From assembly GCF_900105835.1 (NCBI RefSeq), contig NZ_LT629783.1:2907001-2971000 (forward strand): 64,000 bases of DNA. Reading direction: 5' to 3'. Below the pieces are notes generated by a model that was given only the letters and a program-made list of their open reading frames with translations, ran no database searches and was not told the origin of the DNA. Made by a program: the position numbers and the translations under genes. Shown here piece by piece: positions 1-8,779 of the stretch. Position 1 is the first letter of the stretch. Every line of letters starts with the position of its first letter. Origin of the DNA: Pseudomonas fragi (GTDB taxonomy: Bacteria > Pseudomonadota > Gammaproteobacteria > Pseudomonadales > Pseudomonadaceae).

Positions 1-451
1 CCACATGAACTTCGCCCGCACTGAACACCAGCACGGTATGCGCCGAACTGAACAGGCGTTGCGGGGTGGTTGCATCCAGCCATTGCAGGCGGGACGTGTA
101 ACGCTGCGGGGCGTAGATCAGGTTGAAGTCGCGGATCGGCCCGTCAATCAGGCTGCAACTGACGGCACTTTCGCCCTTGAACGCAAAGGCATCGAACGGT
201 CGCAATGCCCGCGTGCTCAGCCCATCAACCTGCAGGTGCATGCCCGCGCCCTGCAGCACGCTGATGATCCGCTGATAACCCTCAAAACGGGAAAAGCCGC
301 CGGACTCGCCAATATCGGCAATCGACAGGCGCCAGCCAAAGCCTTCAAGGCCCTCGCCTGCGTCACGGGTGATTTCTTCAGTGCTGCCGCCGCCATTTTT
401 CCAGGGCATGCGTGGGTAATCGGCGGCGCGCAAAACAACGGGTTGGCTCAT
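1..451 (-). CDS. hutD: HutD family protein (partial, 3' end outside window)
   Basis: HutD is a small cupin-like protein of histidine-utilisation loci. It has no established enzymatic role and is thought to moderate hut expression. About 150 N-terminal residues are visible. They start MSQPVVLRAADYPRMPWKNG and continue with GGSTEEITRD and FGWRLSIADIGESGGFSRF, which are the family's conserved opening stretches. The ATG at 449-451 overlaps the hutC stop as ATGA, so the two genes are probably translationally coupled in one leftward transcript with hutC first. The gene is cut by the left edge and its C-terminus cannot be judged. Confidence 0.9.
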   Translation of the reverse strand, partial: MSQPVVLRAADYPRMPWKNGGGSTEEITRDAGEGLEGFGWRLSIADIGESGGFSRFEGYQRIISVLQGAGMHLQVDGLSTRALRPFDAFAFKGESAVSCSLIDGPIRDFNLIYAPQRYTSRLQWLDATTPQRLFSSAHTVLVFSAGEVHV

Positions 452-1197
452 TTATTGAAGCGTCCTTCGAGGCGATGACGGGAACCGGGATGGATCAGAC
501 GGGCAGCGGTAACCGGTTGACGGCCCGACCAGGTGCGGCGGCGAATCAGCAGGCACGGTTCGCCGGGCTCGATTTGCAGTAATTTGCACTCTTGGGGGTC
601 CGCCAGGATCGCTTCCACCACATGCTCGCCTTCGGTCAGCGGTGCGACCTGAGACAAATAAGCGTAAGGCGTTTGCAGGGTGAAATCCTGCTTGAGGTAG
701 TCCGGCGCCACCTGGGCGTTGACGAAACGGTCCTCGATTTGCACGGCAATTCCGTTTTCGTAATGCACGATCAATGAATGAAAGACCTTTTGCCCTTCAC
801 GCATATCGAGCACGGCGGCGCGTTCCGAGCCGGCCATTTCTTCACCCAGGCTGATCACCTTGCACGTGTGCGTATGCCCACGGGCGGCGATTTCATCGGC
901 GATGTTGTTGACTTCAAACAGCGCGGATTGCGTCTTGGGCTCGGCCACAAACGTGCCGACACCCTGCATGCGCACCAGCAAGCCGTCGGCGGTCATTTCA
1001 CGCAGCGCACGGTTGATGGTCATGCGGCTGAAACCCAGCTGGGTCACCAGTTCACTTTCGGATGGCACGCGGTAATGCGGCGGCCAGTTTCCACTCTGGA
1101 TTTGTTGAGTGATCATTTGCTTCACGCGGGCGTAAAGCGGGGCCGGGCTGTCGCCCATGTGGGCGGCCAGCGGGGACACGACAGGCGGAGTCGACAC
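448..1197 (-). CDS. hutC: Histidine utilization repressor HutC (GntR family)
   Basis: HutC represses the hut genes; urocanate is the inducer. The protein has an N-terminal GntR winged helix (APLYARVKQMI, then PSESELVTQLGFSRMTINRAL) and a C-terminal UTRA ligand-binding domain (IEDRFVNAQVAPDYL, GEPCLLIRRRTW). I place the start at GTG 1195-1197. It gives 249 residues, close to the roughly 248 of P. putida HutC as I recall, and AAGGA sits seven bases upstream. The open frame extends 70 codons further but reads into the intergenic promoter. An internal ATG at 1156-1158 is the alternative start. hutF is transcribed divergently, so HutC probably controls both directions from the 106-bp gap. Confidence 0.93.
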   Translation of the reverse strand: MSTPPVVSPLAAHMGDSPAPLYARVKQMITQQIQSGNWPPHYRVPSESELVTQLGFSRMTINRALREMTADGLLVRMQGVGTFVAEPKTQSALFEVNNIADEIAARGHTHTCKVISLGEEMAGSERAAVLDMREGQKVFHSLIVHYENGIAVQIEDRFVNAQVAPDYLKQDFTLQTPYAYLSQVAPLTEGEHVVEAILADPQECKLLQIEPGEPCLLIRRRTWSGRQPVTAARLIHPGSRHRLEGRFNK

Positions 1198-1266
1198 AGG
1201 CAATCCTTGTTCATGAGTAAAGGGCGTAGCTTGCCGGAGTTTACCGGGCAGGCAAACGTCTGTATA

Positions 1267-1276
1267 TGTATATACA
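1267..1276. promoter_or_regulatory. Probable HutC operator in the hutC-hutF divergent promoter region
   Basis: TGTATATACA is a perfect 10-bp palindrome, embedded in a TGTATATGTATATACAAAT stretch beginning at 1261. HutC of pseudomonads is known to bind TGTATA-type palindromes, and this is the only such sequence between hutC and hutF. It lies 27 bp before the hutF start, so a bound repressor would block the hutF promoter. The assignment is inferred from sequence and context. Confidence 0.6.
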
Positions 1277-1303
1277 AATAACAAGCTTTGGGGTACCGAA
1301 CCG

Positions 1304-2668
1304 ATGTCCGTCTTCTTTGCCGAGCGCGCCCTGCTACCGACTGGCTGGTCTGCCAATGTCCGAATCGAGGTGGGTGCCGATGGTTGCCTGACACAAATTA
1401 CAGCCAATTCCGATGCTCAAGGCGCCGAATATCTGTCAGGCCCTGTGCTGCCGGGCATGCCGAACCTGCACTCCCATGCCTTCCAGCGGGCGATGGCAGG
1501 TTTGGCCGAAGTGGCAGGCAACCCCAACGATAGTTTCTGGACGTGGCGCGATCTGATGTACCGGCTCGTCGGAAAAATCAGCCCCGAACAGCTCGGCGTT
1601 ATTGCCCGCCAGTTGTACATCGAAATGCTCAAGGCCGGTTACACCTCGGTGGCCGAATTCCATTATGTACACCACGATCTGTCGGGCCAGCCCTATGCCA
1701 ACCCGGCAGAGCTGGCGCTGCGCATTAGTGAAGCGGCGCGTTCGGCCGGTATCGGCCTGACCCTGCTGCCAGTGCTGTACAGCCACTCGGGCTTTGGCGG
1801 CCAGGCGCCCAATGAGGGCCAGCGGCGTTTTATCAACAGCACCGAGCAGTATCTGAAATTACAGCAACAGCTCAAGCCATTGCTCGCGCAACAGCCGGCG
1901 CAGGCCCTGGGGCTGTGCTTCCACTCGTTGCGCGCCGTCACGCCCGAACAGATCCACGAAGTGCTGCAGGCCAGCGACACGGCTTGCCCGGTGCATATCC
2001 ATATCGCCGAGCAGCAAAAGGAAGTCGACGACTGCCTGAGCTGGAGCGGCAAGCGCCCGATCCAGTGGCTGTATGACAACGTCGAGGTCGATCAGCGCTG
2101 GTGCCTGGTGCATGCAACCCACGCCAATGCGCACGAAGTTCAACGGATGGCGCAGAGCAAGGCCGTTGCCGGGTTGTGCCTGACCACCGAAGCCAACCTG
2201 GGTGACGGTATTTTCCCGGCAGTGGATTACCTCGCTCAAGGCGGGCGCATGGGCATCGGCTCGGACAGCCATGTATCACTGAGCGTGGTCGAGGAACTGC
2301 GCTGGCTGGAGTACGGCCAACGTTTGCGAGACCAACGCCGCAACCGGATGTACCGCAGCGACCAGCCGATGGTCGGCCGCACGCTGTACGACTCAGCACT
2401 GGCGGGCGGCGCCCAAGCAATGGGGCAAACGGTTGCCGGGCTGGCCGTGGGCCAGCGCGCCGACTGGCTGGTGCTCGACGGCAACGATCCGTACCTGGCT
2501 ACCGCCCAGGACGATGCGATTCTCAACCGCTGGTTGTTTGCTGGAGGTGATCGCCAAGTGCGCAACGTGATGGTCAACGGCCAGTGGGTTGTGCGCGATG
2601 GCCATCATGCCGATGAAGAGGCCAGCTGCCGCGACTTCACCCGCGTACTGCGGGAGTTGCTGGGGTAG
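1304..2668 (+). CDS. hutF: Formimidoylglutamate deiminase HutF
   Basis: HutF hydrolyses N-formimino-L-glutamate to N-formyl-L-glutamate and ammonia in the five-step histidine pathway of pseudomonads. The 454-residue protein is a metal-dependent amidohydrolase. PNLHSHAF gives the first HxH metal ligands near residues 56-58. HIHIAEQQKEVDDC and CLVHATHAN carry the later histidines, and GIGSDSHVSLS carries the conserved aspartate. The C-terminus holds the small beta domain (GQRADWLVLDGNDPYL). Length and motif order fit the family. It is divergent from hutC and separated from it by the presumed HutC operator. A REPIN follows the stop codon. Confidence 0.95.
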   Translation: MSVFFAERALLPTGWSANVRIEVGADGCLTQITANSDAQGAEYLSGPVLPGMPNLHSHAFQRAMAGLAEVAGNPNDSFWTWRDLMYRLVGKISPEQLGVIARQLYIEMLKAGYTSVAEFHYVHHDLSGQPYANPAELALRISEAARSAGIGLTLLPVLYSHSGFGGQAPNEGQRRFINSTEQYLKLQQQLKPLLAQQPAQALGLCFHSLRAVTPEQIHEVLQASDTACPVHIHIAEQQKEVDDCLSWSGKRPIQWLYDNVEVDQRWCLVHATHANAHEVQRMAQSKAVAGLCLTTEANLGDGIFPAVDYLAQGGRMGIGSDSHVSLSVVEELRWLEYGQRLRDQRRNRMYRSDQPMVGRTLYDSALAGGAQAMGQTVAGLAVGQRADWLVLDGNDPYLATAQDDAILNRWLFAGGDRQVRNVMVNGQWVVRDGHHADEEASCRDFTRVLRELLG

Positions 2669-2682
2669 GTGCATAACCCTTT

Positions 2683-2767
2683 GTGGGAGCGGGCTTGCTC
2701 GCGATGGCAACGACGCGGTTTCTCTGTCAAACCACGGCGATCCAATCGCGAGCAAGCCCGCTCCCAC
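2683..2767. repeat. REPIN (paired REP), 85 bp
   Basis: GTGGGAGCGGGCTTGCTCGC at the left end is matched by its reverse complement at 2746-2767, with about 40 bp between. It lies between the convergent hutF and recQ ends. It belongs to the family repeated at least eleven times in this window. Confidence 0.9.
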
Positions 2768-2787
2768 ACCACCTACAGGTAGTTGAA

Positions 2788-4725
2788 TTACAGCTCGTTC
2801 AGATGCTTCGCAGCCCAATCCCGGACTTCGGCATAGGGATAATTCTCCAAGACCGCAAACCCCGGAATGGCCCGCGCTTTCATTTTGGTGAACATCGGTA
2901 CGCTGATCCCGCACAAAAACCGGGTCAGGCGTTCTGCCGGGGGATAACTACCCGTGTAGTCCTGATGCTTGTGGATAAAAGCGCCACAAAGGGTTTCAAA
3001 GTTTTTATCCACAAGCGGTGACAGTGCGGGCGGTTCCGGCAAATAAGCGACCTGCCCTGCACACACCGAACAATGGCCACACTGCCGGGGTGCCTGCTCA
3101 TCACCAAAATACTGCGCCAGCCGGTAGCTCAAACAGGTTTCGCTGGCAAACAGCGCCAGCATGGCGTGAATCCGTTCGATTTCGCCACGCTCGTGGGCCG
3201 TGAAGTAAGCGTGCAGTTCCTGACTTAACGCCGCTGCATCAAAATCCGCCACCAACAGGCTGTAAACCTCGGTCATCTGCTTGCTTTCAAGCTCGATCCA
3301 GCCCTTCTCCTGAAAATAATCCAGCGCCTTGACCACCCGATTGCGGTCGGCCTGATGCTGGTTGTACAGGGTATCGAAATTCACCGTGGCCCAGGTTCTG
3401 GCGCGACTGGAAGTCTGGATGATGGCCGAGACAAACTCTTGGCGCTCACCCTCGAACTTGGCCAGCAGCACCTCGGGCTCGATCAGAAACTTGAAACGGT
3501 ATTCGGCAAAGTAGGCATAGCGCGGCGCTATCAAACCGCGCAATTCCAGCTGCACCAGCAAGGTTTTAAGCGGTAGCTGACGGATATTGCTCTGATCGGA
3601 TAATGGCAACAGCATGAATTCCCACTGCCCTTCAGGAATCGCCTCACGCAACTCATCGAGCACATAGCGAATACCTTGCAGCTCCGGCGTATCGCCGTAC
3701 ACAAAGTTTTCCAGCACATTGAGGCTGTCGCGATTGGCCAGCACCAAACAATCCGAAGGCTGGCCATCACGCCCGGCGCGGCCGATTTCCTGGCTGTAGT
3801 TTTCAATCGACTTGGGCAAGTCGAAATGCACCACATTGCGGATATCGCTTTTATCAATGCCCATCCCGAAGGCGATGGTGGCAACGATGCAGTTCAACTG
3901 CCCGCCCATGAACTGGCGCTGGATGCCCTCGCGCTGCTCATGGGGCAAACCGGCGTGGTAAGCGTTGGCGCTGATGCCGTGCTGGTTGAGGTGTTCGGCA
4001 ATCTGCTCGGCGGTCCGTTGCAGCGTGACATAGACGATGCTCGGCTGGCCGATGCGCGCGCCCATCCACTGCACCAGGCGCTGGCGCTTGGCTGTACCGC
4101 TGACCGGCTCGACCCACAGGTTAAGATTGGCGCGATAGAAACCGGTAGTGATGACATCCGCCTCGGCAATGGCGAATTTGGCCTGCATATCCGCAATGAC
4201 ATTGGGCGTGGCAGTCGCCGTCAACAGCAAGGCCTGCGGGATATTGAACTGACGCTGGTAGTCGGGGAGCTTCAGATAGTCCGGGCGGAAGTTATGCCCC
4301 CACTCGGAAATACAGTGCGCTTCGTCCACCACCAGCAGGGAAATCGGTACTTGCTGCAAAAAGTTACGGAAGCGCTCGTTTTTCAGGCGCTCGACCGAGA
4401 TCATCAGGATCTTCAATTCGCCCGCTTTGGCCCGGGCCATGACGTCGCTGGCGTCCTCACGGCTTTGCGCCGAATCGATGCTGGCCGCGGCAATGCCGTG
4501 GCGCTGCAAAAACGTCAGTTGGTCCTGCATAAGGGCCAATAGCGGCGAAACCACCAGCGTCAGGTGAGGCAGCAACAAAGCCGGGAGTTGATAACACAAC
4601 GACTTGCCCGAGCCCGTGGGGAAAATCGCTGCCGCCGAACGCCCGGCCAAAACGGCACTGACCACCGCCTCTTGCCCGGCACGAAACTGTGGATAACCGA
4701 AAACCTGTTCCAGGGTGTTGTGCAT
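2788..4725 (-). CDS. recQ: RecQ-family ATP-dependent DNA helicase
   Basis: This is a 3'-5' superfamily 2 DNA helicase for recombination and fork repair. From ATG 4725 it has 645 residues. Walker A is FPTGSGKS (lysine about residue 41), the DEAH box is VVDEAHCISEWGH, and the later helicase motifs appear as LLTATATP, AYHAGL and QEIGRAGRDG. The zinc-binding subdomain is CLSYRLAQYFGDEQ...CGHCSVC, the usual C-x16-C-x2-C-x2-C. I see no clear HRDC domain; the C-terminal 80 residues are not recognisable to me. An upstream in-frame ATG at 4887 would add 54 residues of unconserved sequence. The chosen start has GGAG eight bases upstream. Pseudomonads can carry more than one RecQ-like protein, so this may not be the principal one. 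Confidence 0.88.
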   Translation of the reverse strand: MHNTLEQVFGYPQFRAGQEAVVSAVLAGRSAAAIFPTGSGKSLCYQLPALLLPHLTLVVSPLLALMQDQLTFLQRHGIAAASIDSAQSREDASDVMARAKAGELKILMISVERLKNERFRNFLQQVPISLLVVDEAHCISEWGHNFRPDYLKLPDYQRQFNIPQALLLTATATPNVIADMQAKFAIAEADVITTGFYRANLNLWVEPVSGTAKRQRLVQWMGARIGQPSIVYVTLQRTAEQIAEHLNQHGISANAYHAGLPHEQREGIQRQFMGGQLNCIVATIAFGMGIDKSDIRNVVHFDLPKSIENYSQEIGRAGRDGQPSDCLVLANRDSLNVLENFVYGDTPELQGIRYVLDELREAIPEGQWEFMLLPLSDQSNIRQLPLKTLLVQLELRGLIAPRYAYFAEYRFKFLIEPEVLLAKFEGERQEFVSAIIQTSSRARTWATVNFDTLYNQHQADRNRVVKALDYFQEKGWIELESKQMTEVYSLLVADFDAAALSQELHAYFTAHERGEIERIHAMLALFASETCLSYRLAQYFGDEQAPRQCGHCSVCAGQVAYLPEPPALSPLVDKNFETLCGAFIHKHQDYTGSYPPAERLTRFLCGISVPMFTKMKARAIPGFAVLENYPYAEVRDWAAKHLNEL

Positions 4726-4904
4726 CACTGTCACTCCATTGACCGCTGCAAAGCGCAGAACTTTAACGCGAGGTTTGCAGACGATCGAGAAAAGGCCGGG
4801 GGGCAAATTGAGAGGGGATGATACAGGGTCATGCCGCAAAGCCTTGAACAACCCTTTGTCTGAAGAAAACGCAAAATCTGGCAACAAACTGGCTTAGCCA
4901 GTAG

Positions 4905-4928
4905 TATTTATTGTGCATACGATAAATA
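4905..4928. promoter_or_regulatory. Candidate autoregulatory operator of brnTA
   Basis: The 24-bp sequence has arms TATTTAT (4905-4911) and ATAAATA (4922-4928), with a further matched GT/AC pair inside. Nine of twelve positions per half are therefore symmetric. It ends one base before the brnT ATG. A TAGTAT -10-like hexamer (4902-4907) and CTGGCA (4878-4883) could form the promoter, in which case the dyad would cover the transcription start. BrnA antitoxins are known to repress their own operon; this site is inferred. Confidence 0.5.
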
Positions 4929-4929
4929 G

Positions 4930-5202
4930 ATGCGAATAACCTACGACATCATCAAGCGCAACAAGACGCTACTCGAGCGAGGCCTCGATTTCGCTGACGC
5001 AAAAACCGTATTTTCGGGTCATCACCTCACCGCTGAAGACTCTCGCCAAGATTACGGAGAAGTCCGACTAATCAGCATCGGTTTGTTAAAGGAACGCATG
5101 GTGGTTTTGGTCTGGACTCCGCGCGGCGCGGATCGCCGTATTATTTCCATGAGGAAAGCCAATGAGCGCGAACAAGCACTCTACGCACATCGACTGGGCT
5201 GA
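4930..5202 (+). CDS. brnT: BrnT family type II toxin
   Basis: BrnT toxins are RelE-fold ribonucleases that inhibit translation and are neutralised by BrnA. The 90-residue product begins MRITYDIIKRNKTLLERGLD and contains FADAKTVFSGHHLTAEDSRQDYGEVR, ISIGLL and RRIISMRKANEREQALY. These are the conserved order of BrnT: the family's RLISARRA-like strand and a C-terminal ER..Y helix. It has normal family length and no internal stops. No Shine-Dalgarno sequence precedes the ATG because the operator-like dyad occupies that space. The end overlaps brnA by 41 bp. Confidence 0.88.
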   Translation: MRITYDIIKRNKTLLERGLDFADAKTVFSGHHLTAEDSRQDYGEVRLISIGLLKERMVVLVWTPRGADRRIISMRKANEREQALYAHRLG

Positions 5203-5440
5203 CCCCGATGACGCGCCGGAGCTGACGGAAGCATTTTTTGAAGCTGCCGATGAATTCAAAGGCCCGCAGTTGATTAAACGTGGCAGGCCCAAGGCTGAAA
5301 AAGTACTGACACGTATCACTATCCGGCTTGCGCCAGAGGTTGTGGAGCAATTCAAGGCGTCCGGGCCAGGCTGGCAAACACGGATGAATTCAGCATTAGC
5401 CGATTGGCTGAAGACTCATTCGCCTGGAGAACTACCATGA
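5162..5440 (+). CDS. brnA: BrnA family antitoxin
   Basis: This is the 92-residue antitoxin partner of BrnT. The N-terminal half is acidic and probably flexible toxin-binding sequence (DWADPDDAPELTEAFFEAAD). RGRPKAEKVLTRITIRLAPEVVEQFKASGPGWQTRMNSAL in the second half is a ribbon-helix-helix DNA-binding domain of the BrnA/CopG type. The GWQTRMN motif is characteristic of this family. The start lies inside brnT in another frame (41-bp overlap), with AGGAAAG just upstream, so the antitoxin depends on the toxin transcript. It probably represses from the dyad at 4905-4928. Confidence 0.88.
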   Translation: MSANKHSTHIDWADPDDAPELTEAFFEAADEFKGPQLIKRGRPKAEKVLTRITIRLAPEVVEQFKASGPGWQTRMNSALADWLKTHSPGELP

Positions 5441-5462
5441 AGTACTTTTCGGACCTCTGCCG

Positions 5463-5813
5463 ATGAAACTCGCCGCCGACCTCCCCGACACCCCCACCCT
5501 GCGTGAACTGCTGCAGTTGCTGCACGAAGAAATCGGCTTGCCGGAACACAAAACCATCAGCCTCAAGACCGCAATCAATGCTGACCTGGGCTGCAATGGC
5601 GCGGATGCCCAGCATTTGATGGAGGCCCTGGAAGAGCGTTTCGGCCTGGAATTGGCCGACTACGATGCCTATCGCTATTTCCAGCCCGCTGGCAATGACC
5701 CGCACCTCAAGCGCAAGGCCAAGGGTCGGGAGAGCAAAGTAGCGTTGACCATCGGCATGCTCTACGCGGCGATCAGCAGCGGTCATTGGAATACGCAAGA
5801 ACTGGAAGCCTAA
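5463..5813 (+). CDS. DUF1493 family protein
   Basis: The product is a 116-residue acidic protein of unknown function. The DUF1493 signature is visible: TLRELLQLLHEEIGLPEHKTIS, then LKTAINADLGCNGADAQHLMEALEERFGLEL and YDAYRYF. The middle resembles an acyl-carrier-protein fold, but the usual DSL phosphopantetheine serine is not evident (the turn reads DLGCNGADA). The gene lies 22 bp after brnA on the same strand and may be co-transcribed. Whether it belongs functionally to the toxin-antitoxin pair is unknown. Confidence 0.75.
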   Translation: MKLAADLPDTPTLRELLQLLHEEIGLPEHKTISLKTAINADLGCNGADAQHLMEALEERFGLELADYDAYRYFQPAGNDPHLKRKAKGRESKVALTIGMLYAAISSGHWNTQELEA

Positions 5814-5825
5814 GCGAGGCTGTCT

Positions 5826-5910
5826 GTGGGAGCGGGCTCGCTCGCGATGGCATCGCTGTGGTGAATCAGACAAACCGCAGCGTCTGCATCGCGAGCAAGC
5901 CCGCTCCCAC
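5826..5910. repeat. REPIN, 85 bp
   Basis: The left arm GTGGGAGCGGGCTCGCTCGC has one base change from the common form. The right arm at 5889-5910 is the common form. The element lies between the convergent ends of the DUF1493 gene and pckA. Confidence 0.9.
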
Positions 5911-5953
5911 AACAAGCCCCCCACAGGATGCCTACCCACAGAAAATTCCAGGC

Positions 5954-5987
5954 ACAAAAAAGCCGCCCTTTCAGGCGGCTTTTTTGT
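5954..5987. terminator. Bidirectional rho-independent terminator after pckA
   Basis: AAAAAAGCCGCC, the loop CTTTCA, then GGCGGCTTTTTT: a GC-rich stem flanked by A and T runs that works on either strand. It lies 24 bp past the pckA stop and also faces the convergent DUF1493 gene. Confidence 0.9.
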
Positions 5988-6010
5988 GAATCAAAACACT
6001 GATCGATGGC

Positions 6011-7552
6011 TTACGCCTTCGGGCCAGCAGCCTTGATCGCGTCGCTGACGTCGAACTTCTTGAAGTTCTCGACGAACAGGCCGGCCAATGCCTTGGCAGC
6101 TTCGTCGTAGGCCGCTTTGTCAGCCCAGGTGTTACGCGGGTTGAGCAGGACAGTTTCAACGCCAGGTACGGCTTTAGGCACGTCCAGGTTGATGATGTCC
6201 AGGTGCTCGGTTTCAGCGCCGATCAGAGCACCGCTCTGGATCGCAGCAATCACCGCACGGGTAGTCGGGATGTTGAAACGCTTGCCAACGCCGTAGCCAC
6301 CGCCGGTCCAGCCGGTGTTGACCAGGTACACCTTGGAGCCGAAGCCGCGGATGCGCTTGATCAGCAGCTCTGCGTATTCGCCAGCCGGACGCGGGAAGAA
6401 CGGTGCGCCGAAGCAGGTGGAGAAGGTCGACTTGATGCCGCTGCCCGAACCCATTTCAGTCGAGCCCACCAGTGCGGTGTAGCCAGACAGGAAGTGGTAG
6501 GCCGCCTGCTCTTCGCTGAGGATCGACACCGGTGGCAGTACGCCAGTCAGGTCGCAGGTCAGGAAGATCACGGCGTTTGGCTCGCCGCCCAGGTTTTTCT
6601 CGGAACGCTTGGCAACGTGTTCCAGCGGGTAGGCAGCACGGCTGTTCTGGGTCAGGCTGACATCGGCATAGTCAGGGTGTCCGGCAGCGTCGAGCACAAC
6701 GTTTTCCAGCACCGCACCGTGCTTGATGGCTTTCCAGATAACCGGCTCGTTCTTCTCGGACAGGTCGATGCACTTGGCATAGCAACCGCCTTCGATGTTG
6801 AACACCACACCCTCGCCCCAGCCGTGTTCGTCGTCACCGATCAGGTAACGGCTTTCGTCGGCGGACAGGGTGGTTTTACCGGTGCCGGACAAACCGAAGA
6901 ACAGGGTCACGTCGCCCTCTTCGCCGATGTTGGCAGCGCAGTGCATCGGCAGCACGTCAGCAGCAGGCAGCAGGAAGTTCTGTACCGAGAACATGGCTTT
7001 TTTCATTTCACCGGCGTAACGCATGCCGGCGATCAGCACTTTTTTCTGGGCGAAGTTGATGATCACGCAACCGTCAGAGTTGGTGCCATCACGCTCAGGA
7101 ACGCACTCGAAGTTGGCCACGTTAAGCACTTGCCACTCATCACGACCGGCCGGGTTGTACTTGGCCGGGTTGATGAACAGGCAACGACCGAACAGGTTCT
7201 GCCAGGCAGTCTGGGTGGTCATTTTCACGGCCAGGTAGTGGTCTTCGGAAGCACCTACATGCACATGGGAAACGAAATGCTCTTGCGCGCTGTTGAATGC
7301 CTCGACGCGGTCCCACAGGGCATCAAACTTGTCGGCCGGGAACTTGCGGTTGATCGGGCCCCAGGCAATGGCAGCCTGAGTGGACGGTTCTTCAACAATG
7401 AAGCGGTCAGCCGGCGAACGGCCTGTACGGTGGCCAGTTTCGACAACCAGTGCGCCATTGTCGGCAAGCACGCCTTCACCACGGCTCAGGGCTTCTTTGA
7501 CCAGATCGTCGATGCTCAGATCGGTGTACACGGCGTTATTAGCTTGCGTCAT
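6011..7552 (-). CDS. pckA: Phosphoenolpyruvate carboxykinase (ATP)
   Basis: PckA converts oxaloacetate and ATP to phosphoenolpyruvate, CO2 and ADP, the entry step of gluconeogenesis in the cytoplasm. At 513 residues it has normal length. The kinase-1a loop [13 protein letters not shown], the following GDDEHGWG (kinase 2/metal site), SRAAYPLEH, and [14 protein letters not shown] are all present. ATG 7552 is preceded by GGGGAA. hslO lies upstream on the same strand with a 179-bp gap that contains a long-looped hairpin (7672-7710). A strong terminator follows. No direct sign of regulation is visible. Confidence 0.97.
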   Translation of the reverse strand: MTQANNAVYTDLSIDDLVKEALSRGEGVLADNGALVVETGHRTGRSPADRFIVEEPSTQAAIAWGPINRKFPADKFDALWDRVEAFNSAQEHFVSHVHVGASEDHYLAVKMTTQTAWQNLFGRCLFINPAKYNPAGRDEWQVLNVANFECVPERDGTNSDGCVIINFAQKKVLIAGMRYAGEMKKAMFSVQNFLLPAADVLPMHCAANIGEEGDVTLFFGLSGTGKTTLSADESRYLIGDDEHGWGEGVVFNIEGGCYAKCIDLSEKNEPVIWKAIKHGAVLENVVLDAAGHPDYADVSLTQNSRAAYPLEHVAKRSEKNLGGEPNAVIFLTCDLTGVLPPVSILSEEQAAYHFLSGYTALVGSTEMGSGSGIKSTFSTCFGAPFFPRPAGEYAELLIKRIRGFGSKVYLVNTGWTGGGYGVGKRFNIPTTRAVIAAIQSGALIGAETEHLDIINLDVPKAVPGVETVLLNPRNTWADKAAYDEAAKALAGLFVENFKKFDVSDAIKAAGPKA

Positions 7553-7671
7553 GAGGTTCCCCGTCGGCCATTGGCCGAGTGCGCCAAACGTTTTGTAGTA
7601 GAAAAATTTGCACTACTACCGCGAAAAAAGTGGGCCGGATTATGCCAGAAAACCCCAAAAAGAGTAGGCCC

Positions 7672-7710
7672 CACCTGTCAGAACCGCGCAAGAACGGGCT
7701 TTGACAGGTG
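7672..7710. other. Inverted repeat between hslO and pckA
   Basis: CACCTGTCA (7672-7680) and TGACAGGTG (7702-7710) form a perfect 9-bp stem around a 21-base loop. Read leftward, as pckA is, there is no T run after it. Read rightward, TTTT follows. It could be a weak end of hslO transcription, a leader structure for pckA or a protein-binding dyad; I cannot tell which. Confidence 0.45.
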
Positions 7711-7731
7711 TTTTACCTAGGCTGAAACGTT

Positions 7732-8634
7732 TTAGTGATGAGTGCCCGACGGGGATTCAACACCTGCGCCAGCGAACAATTGATCGACGTCAGCGGCATC
7801 AAACAGATAGCGCTCGTTGCAGAACTGGCAGTCGATTTCGATATGACCGCCATGCTCGGTCACCAGATTGAGCGCATCGGCGTGGCCCAGGCTGGTCAGG
7901 GCGTTACCCGAACGCTCACGGGAGCAGCTGCACTTGAATTCAATGGCCTGATGATCAAACAGGCGCACGGTTTCTTCGTGATACAAACGGTGCAGGATGG
8001 TCTCGTTGTCCAGCCCCAGCAGCTCTTCAGACTTGAGCGTATCGCCCAGCATCAGCAGGCGGTCCCAGCTGTCGACGCGCTCGTCTTCATCCTTGACCAC
8101 GTCGGCAGGCAACTGCTGCAGGAACATGCCGCGCGCACGCTGGCCATCGGCAACCAGCCAGAAACGGGTCGGCACTTGCTCGGACATGACGAAATAGTTG
8201 GTGAAGCAGTCCGCCAGGGTCTCGCCGTTCAGGTCCACGATGCCCTGGTAGCGCTTGCCAACGGTAGGATCGATGGTAATGGCCAGTACGCCATTGGGCA
8301 GCAGGTCGGCCAGCGTGGCGTCCGGGGCAATGCTGGCCGCGTCAAAACGGGCCAGGCCACGGATTTCTCGATCGCTGGTGCATTCGATCATCAGCAGCGG
8401 CACCGGGCCTTCGGAACGGGCCTGCAGGCTCAGCAAACCATCGATCTTCTGGTTGCCCACCAACAGCGCGGCCGCAGCCATCAGCTCGCCCAGCAATTGC
8501 TGAACCGGCTGTGGATAAGCGTGCTTGGCCAACACGTCAGCGTAGCTGTGCTCCAGCGAGGCCAGCTCGCCACGGGCGTCGCTGGTGTCGAACATAAAGC
8601 GTTGTGTGGCATCGGTTTTGAGTAAATCGGACAT
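7732..8634 (-). CDS. hslO: Redox-regulated chaperonin Hsp33
   Basis: Hsp33 is a cytoplasmic holdase activated when its zinc-binding cysteines are oxidised. The 300-residue protein starts [16 protein letters not shown]. Its C-terminal redox switch is complete: [16 protein letters not shown] and, 27 residues later, CQFCNERY, giving the CxC...CxxC zinc site. I use ATG 8634 because the family starts at this methionine; an ATG nine codons upstream is less likely. hslR follows the heat-shock theme upstream on the same strand after a 145-bp gap. Confidence 0.95.
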   Translation of the reverse strand: MSDLLKTDATQRFMFDTSDARGELASLEHSYADVLAKHAYPQPVQQLLGELMAAAALLVGNQKIDGLLSLQARSEGPVPLLMIECTSDREIRGLARFDAASIAPDATLADLLPNGVLAITIDPTVGKRYQGIVDLNGETLADCFTNYFVMSEQVPTRFWLVADGQRARGMFLQQLPADVVKDEDERVDSWDRLLMLGDTLKSEELLGLDNETILHRLYHEETVRLFDHQAIEFKCSCSRERSGNALTSLGHADALNLVTEHGGHIEIDCQFCNERYLFDAADVDQLFAGAGVESPSGTHH

Positions 8635-8779
8635 AAGAATAGAGTTCTGAATTGGTGACAAAATGTGTACGAGTCATTGAATGTCGTGCAGGTCTGATGA
8701 CCCTATATGGCGCCATACCTGCGTGATTACAAGTTATGCAGCCACAGACTCGACGTACGGTTTACAGGCTTCGGCCGGC

